A DNA stretch of 64,000 nucleotides. Origin: Saururus chinensis. Its lineage: Eukaryota > Streptophyta > Magnoliopsida > Piperales > Saururaceae. Position 1 is the stretch's first letter. Every line of letters starts with the position of its first letter. This document shows positions 59,640 through 64,000 of the stretch, piece after piece. The notes below the pieces were generated by a model, which worked only from the letters and a program-made list of their open reading frames with translations, was not told the DNA's origin and ran no database searches. The stretch covers positions 4,526,893 to 4,590,892 of the forward strand of contig CP141149.1 of the NCBI GenBank assembly GCA_035235625.1, written 5' to 3'. Position numbers and translations under genes: made by a program.

Positions 59640-59870
59640 CACCGGACGTCTGATGCTCTGCTGAGAGCGACGTTGTTTCTGATTTGGTCTGCATGTTGTA
59701 TAAGCCCAGACGTTTGATGCTCTGTTGAGAGCGATGTACGTTTCTGAGTTTGTCTGCGTGCTGTATGAAGCCCAGACGTCTGATGCTCTGCTGAGAGCGA
59801 CGTATGTTTCTGATTTGGTCTGTGTGCTGTGTAAGCCCGTACGTTTGATGCCTGTTGAGAGCGTTGTATG
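59640..59870. repeat. ~65-bp tandem repeat in LTR B copy 2
   Basis: Four units phased on GACGT(C/T)TGATGCTCTG at 59,645, 59,709, 59,775 and 59,840, each followed by TTGAGAGCGA or CTGAGAGCGA and a TCTGATTTGGTCTG segment. Confidence 0.88.
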
Positions 59871-59942
59871 ATTCTGCCCAAGAGTGGCACTGTATGTTTC
59901 TGCCCAAGTGGCACTGTATGTTTTCTGCCCAAGAGTGGCAAT

Positions 59943-60050
59943 GGCACTATAAGACCCATTATGGTGGGCAATTCTCTGGCACTATAAGACCCATTATGGT
60001 GGGCGATTCTATGGCACTATAAGACCCATTATGGTGGGCAACTGTATGAC
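59943..60050. repeat. 35-bp tandem repeat in LTR B copy 2
   Basis: Three units at exact 35-bp spacing: GGCACTATAAGACCCATTAT at 59,943, 59,978 and 60,013, followed by GGTGGGCAATTCT. Confidence 0.9.
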
Positions 60051-60289
60051 CCCTTATGTGTGGGTGTTTATGTTTGCACGCTCAGGTAAGTAGTATCATG
60101 GATCTACTCTTACCTGTTTGATCCAGTGCCCCATGAGCATTGGTGTGCCTTACCTTTGGAAAAGTCCATGGCGTCTAGTCACTCCCCTGAGGTTAAGGTG
60201 TTGCCCCAGTGGCATTCTTTTCCATTTCGACGTTGGAGCTTATTAGTTGTAATGAGCTTCAATGGTCGTTGATATGTGTACGATTATGA

Positions 60290-60425
60290 GTGTGAGTACG
60301 ACTGTATGTGTATGAGCAGGACTGTAAGTGTATGAGTATGAGCAAGACTGTAAGCGTATGAGTATGAGTAAGACTGTAAGCGTATGAGTATGAGCACGAT
60401 TGTAAGAGTATGAGTACGATTGTGA
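60290..60425. repeat. 26-bp tandem repeat in LTR B copy 2
   Basis: GACTGTAAGCGTATGAGTAT units spaced about 26 bp from near 60,294 to 60,420. They create long Ser/Tyr/Thr-rich open frames on the minus strand that are not genes. Confidence 0.8.
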
Positions 60426-60616
60426 GAATATGGTTCTGAGTAAGACAGTAAGTATGATTTTGTGCAGACTGTACGAGTGAGGTCGTACGAGTCTGATTGT
60501 ACGAGTAAGGTCGTACAAGTATGCGTATGTTGTATGAGTATGCGTACGGTGGTACGAGTAAGTTTGTATGACCCTGGATAAGGGTGTTTGTGTAAGTTGT
60601 TTGGATAGTATGATTT

Positions 60617-60755
60617 TGGCACGATGGTGCCTTTGGTATGATTCTGGCACGATGGTGCCTTCGGTATGATTCTGGCACGATGATGCCTTGATATGATTTT
60701 GGCACGATGGTGCCTTCGGTATGTCTGTGGCACGATGGTGCCTTTGGTATGATCG
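60617..60755. repeat. 28-bp tandem hairpin array in LTR B copy 2
   Basis: Five units at 60,618, 60,646, 60,674, 60,701 and 60,729. Each contains GGCACGATGGTGCC, a 5-bp stem with a 4-base loop, joined by TT(C/T)GGTATGATTCT. The corresponding place in copy 1 (near 29,385-29,410) has no such array. Confidence 0.88.
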
Positions 60756-61369
60756 TATGCGTTTGAGCATGTTATGATTATTATGTTGACTGCTTCATGT
60801 TTGTGTTGCATGACGCATGATTTATGAACTTGTGAGTTCACCGTTTGGGGTTTCCCCTACTAGGTATTTTCCTACTGAGTATGAAAATACTCACCCTACT
60901 ACTTTTAGCCCCGTTGTACGGGAGGTTTTGCAGGTTGTGCGAAGAGCTCCTGGAGATGGACGCTCGTTTCAGCGGTGGATTGATTCCCGTTGACTCAGGT
61001 ATCTGCTTGACTCTCTACGAGTTTATTTATGCCACGATCTCCTGTATTGGGTGAGATGAGAACATAAGATGTTTATTCTGGACTTTCATTTGGATCAGTT
61101 AGTGGACTGTTATGGGACTTGTACTCAGGGATGCCCGGGAGAGTGATTTGTATTTAAAAGTCTATGATCATAGCAGAATTTATTCGTACGTGTGTTTTCG
61201 AGTAGCGCCTGAGGATATTTGATTTGGCAGTACGATGTTTAACCGTATGATGTTTTAAATTATAAACAGGTTTTGATTTTATCGTTTTGACTCCGATTTA
61301 TGGAAAGAAAAAAAAAATTTCTATGAGTTTTAAGAAAAAGGGATGAAAAATCTCGGGCGTTACAGATAG

Positions 61370-62053
61370 CATTAACAAGTCTTCACAACATGAGAAAAAG
61401 GAACTCCTGACTCTTGAGGAGGGCATGATGCATGAAAGTTCTAAAATATTATCTTCTCCTAGTGGGACTGATTCTTCAATGAAATTTGCCCCAAGAAGGA
61501 AAATAAATTTTAGAAAATCAAGCCCAATAACTAGTGGTAGTTGGGAAAAATTGTCTTTAGGTGATGAACTTTAGAATTTGAGCTCAAGTTCTCCCAAAAT
61601 CTTGAAAGTAACCCAACAATAGATGCCTAAGGAAAAGAATCCTCATGTTGCAATTATAAACATGGTTTGCTCAAAGAATGAAAAAGAACAAACCATGAAA
61701 ATAACTCAATACTACACAAGGAGTAAAAAGAAAATTTCTTTGAAAGACGGGGTTGTAGGGATTTCTTCATGGTCTCCTAAATTCACTTTTGCAACAAGTG
61801 AATTCCCTTCAATTATTCCTTAGAAAGAAAATGATGATGATAAAGAGGAGGTTTAAGTTTCTACATCTTTCAATTCTATCCATGTAACTTTATCTTCCTT
61901 GGAATCTAGAAAAGTTGAAGTACATATGGCAACATGAAAAAAAGATGACATAGAGATAGACCAAGTTCCAACTCATTTTATCAAATTCATGGCAGATCAA
62001 GAGAAGTAGATAGAAGAACTAAACGTTATGATTAGAGCATTAGCCATAAGAAC
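61370..62053 (+). pseudogene. Unassigned decayed coding sequence, segment 4
   Basis: It continues rightwards after the GATAG duplication. Pieces of a Lys/Ser-rich protein are readable on the plus strand, for example QYYTRSKKKISLKDG and, near the end, FMADQEK...IEELNVMIRALA, a coiled-coil-like stretch. The latter resembles gag-side frames of plant Ty3/gypsy elements, but the match is from memory and weak. Broken in several places. It ends where a family B relic begins. Confidence 0.4.
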
Positions 62054-63380
62054 TATAATGTCCTTTACTTTTCTATACTTTTTTGTGAATTTTTTTCTAT
62101 TTTTTTGATCATTTTCTGCTGGAAAATGCGACACTTTGGTGTATTTATATTTGTGTATTTGACCTCAGTATTTAAACCTGTAGAGTCGGGTGTGGGGCTT
62201 AGTAGAGGCCGTTGGGCTTCGACATGTCACATATGCTTTCAGCACAAATTTTGGATATATGACGCATAAATAGGAGGTTGGTGCATGATAGGGACATGAA
62301 AAGAAAAAAAAAGTATAAAAATATGAAACGACTCGTGGCAGAAAGCCACAATACATTCTATAACTTCCCCAGAACATCCAGAAGAGTGGAGAAGAAATGC
62401 AAGAGAGTTTTTGGTCACTTTGTTGTGCCTCCTTCACAAGATTCTGCTACTTCTTGCCAGAATCCACTTCACCTTGCCATCATGAGTCTAGTGGTACTAG
62501 CTAAGGCCACTGCCAACATCTCCTCACTCCTCCACGAGCTACCGATCTTTTCCTCAAATTTTCTCACCATCTAAATTTGTTTTTGGGTTGTTGGAGGGCT
62601 ATTTTGTCATCGTTTGTTGTCGCCCTCCACCAGATTTAGCTTCGTCCGACCGCCGGGATCCCATAGGTGCTGGCTAGGGCATCTGCCATGCTCTCCTTGC
62701 TCCTCCGTGAGCTACTGATATTTTTCCTGATTTCTCACTATGTCAAAATGAATTTGACCATCAAAGTTTTCCTGGTTGTCGTCTAGCCACCTGTCCACTT
62801 CCTTCCAGCCGGCCATTGGTTGGTTAAGGCATGTCCACCACCCCAGCCTACCCTGCTGCCTCTGTACTTTTGTTTCCTATTGCACCTGACAGCCATGCCA
62901 GCACACCCTCTCCCTCTTTTTGTTCTTTGTATGAGGTGGCATCAGTGTTGGCCAGTGGCCTTCGTCAGGCTAGCCACATAGCCTGGCGATAGCATAATTG
63001 CTGTCCCAACCCGACCACCATGAATGCGATTGCACCGGCTAGAGCCGCCGCCATCACCTACCAGCCCTTCTTGTGCAATTGTCGGGTACTTCCCCAGTTA
63101 TTTTGTTTGTGTTCGTAGAGCAAACTACTTTGTCAAAGGACCATGTTGTTGCGACCATAAACCATTTCTGGTCAGTCGACCTTGGTACAACGACAGCCCT
63201 GTGGCCTTCGTTCCATCTCGAATCGACTATGAGAAAGCCCTTCAACCTTTTACCATGCTAGATGCATAGTCTCTTGCACCAATTGTTTTGGTTGTGGGTG
63301 GCGATTGGCGATGTTGCAGCTTCGATCAGCCACCACCAATGCCCTAGCCTTGTCACCCTTTGTGGGCTTTGAGCTGTGTT
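62054..63380 (+). mobile_element. Relic of LTR family B, copy 3 (old, incomplete)
   Basis: The start TATAATGTCC, then TTTTCTGCTGGAAAATGCGACA and CTGTAGAGTCGGGTGTGGGG parallel 56,502-56,640. GGTTGTGGGTGGCGATTGGC near 63,291 parallels 57,835. Between these, the GC-rich block is present but much altered and lower in GC, as expected from CpG decay. The right part of the LTR is missing. Oldest of the three B copies. Confidence 0.7.
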
Positions 63381-64000
63381 GTTACGTCCAAACTAAGACT
63401 ATGAAGTAGTCTAGTTTAGATTTTTTTTTACTTGTCAACTATAGTAAACAAGGTCGATCCATATAGAAAGCCTTGTGTGACAGAAAAGTATTACGAAGAG
63501 AATAGAATAGAGAAGAAAAGTGAAATAGATAATAAGAGACAATCAAAGAGAAAGTGCTAAGGCATCGAAAATCCACTTGCAATAAATCTCTAATGTATAC
63601 TTTATTCAAATGATAACTCAATTAAGATCAAATGAAAATTTGTCTCAATCGGAAAATCTATCTTTTAAAGAACTTTGAAATAGAACAATAGTAATTGATT
63701 GTTTACAACGTGAAAGTATTAAGTGTATAATCACAGGGAATTATAAGCATTTGGCGTGCCTTTCGTCAACGCTAAATCAAATAATTATATAGATTATAAA
63801 CTCCTTAAATATGAAACATCAATTTAAAATGATAAAGAACTTACTTGAATTAAAGTATCCATTAAACATCAAGTACAAGCTTCATTCGTAGCCTTAGCTT
63901 GAGAGCTTTAGAAAACCATTACAATAAAACTAAAAACAAAATTACAAAATAAGAGAATAAAATAGGAGAAGAGAGCTCCAAAGAGGAGAGAATGATCCAT
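63381..64000. other. Unassigned AT-rich sequence at window end
   Basis: After a TGTTACGTCC sequence the DNA is AT-rich without a recognisable frame. A short (GA)-rich patch lies at the very end. It may be leader or LTR sequence of another retroelement, but no terminus is visible. Confidence 0.35.

Larger units (their letters stand above)
56502..61364 (+). mobile_element. Solo LTR, family B, copy 2 (4,863 bp)
   Basis: Ends are TGTAAGGTCCCTG and CTCGGGCGTTACA. A perfect 5-bp duplication GATAG lies at 56,497-56,501 and 61,365-61,369. A TATA-like TATTTATA is near 56,603. It is the inverse of 28,766-33,817. It contains a GC-rich block (56,750-58,460) and five different tandem arrays to its right. 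No second LTR or internal domain is present. The intact duplication suggests a younger insertion than copy 1. Confidence 0.88.

Noticed and set aside
59640-60755. CRISPR-like regularly spaced repeats
   Set aside because: The units are directly tandem with no unique spacers, in plant LTR DNA.
60243-60841. Minus-strand frames of 148-185 codons rich in Ser/Tyr/Thr/His
   Set aside because: Produced by the 26- and 28-bp tandem repeats in LTR B copy 2.

Overview
The window is plant nuclear DNA: an AT-rich, repeat-dominated stretch of an angiosperm chromosome, probably a dicot, though the sequence alone does not settle that. One host gene can be fully supported. It is the U2 snRNP protein U2A' on the minus strand (37,807-46,466), with eight coding exons. 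Its fit to the family, open frame, consistent exon phases and mostly GT-AG splice sites indicate a working gene. Almost everything else is transposable-element sequence, much of it nested.

Layout. 1-4,759: one end of a CACTA (En/Spm-type) DNA transposon, with (GA)n/(CT)n tracts, subterminal dyads and a ~0.45-kb tandem unit, interrupted by a 1.09-kb hAT-like element. The CACTA end abuts the reverse-transcriptase part of a minus-strand Ty1/copia fossil (4,760-7,440). 7.4-16.5 kb is AT-rich with no gene, apart from a small pseudogene-like frame (12,985-13,334) and an unexplained GC-rich block (13,850-15,110). 16,509-24,800: a second CACTA element holding a long LTR (17,784-23,645). That LTR contains a broken pentatricopeptide-repeat (PPR) gene copy and a further 3.4-kb solo LTR. 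24,800-35,640: a minus-strand LINE (L1 type) split by a hAT-like element (28,150-34,721), which is itself split by a 5.05-kb solo LTR (28,766-33,817).

37.2-46.6 kb is the U2A' gene, whose introns carry small foldback elements and a possible 2.7-kb inverted-repeat element. 48.9-62.05 kb is a degenerate plus-strand coding sequence of unknown identity with a 117-bp (39-residue) repeat, hit in succession by three large solo LTRs and then by an older fourth. The last 600 bp is unassigned.

Insertion order can be read from target-site duplications: 5 bp for the LTRs (GTTGG, CTTTG, GATAG, GTCAC/GTCAT) and 8 bp for the hAT-like elements (CTCTCACC, TCCATAAT). LTR family A (3.4 kb; 20,029, 49,241 and 52,777) and family B (about 5 kb; 28,766, 56,502 and a relic at 62,054) have TG...CA ends of the sort found on plant Ty3/gypsy elements. 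No internal domain is attached, so the lineage is inferred. No tRNA, rRNA or CRISPR array was seen.
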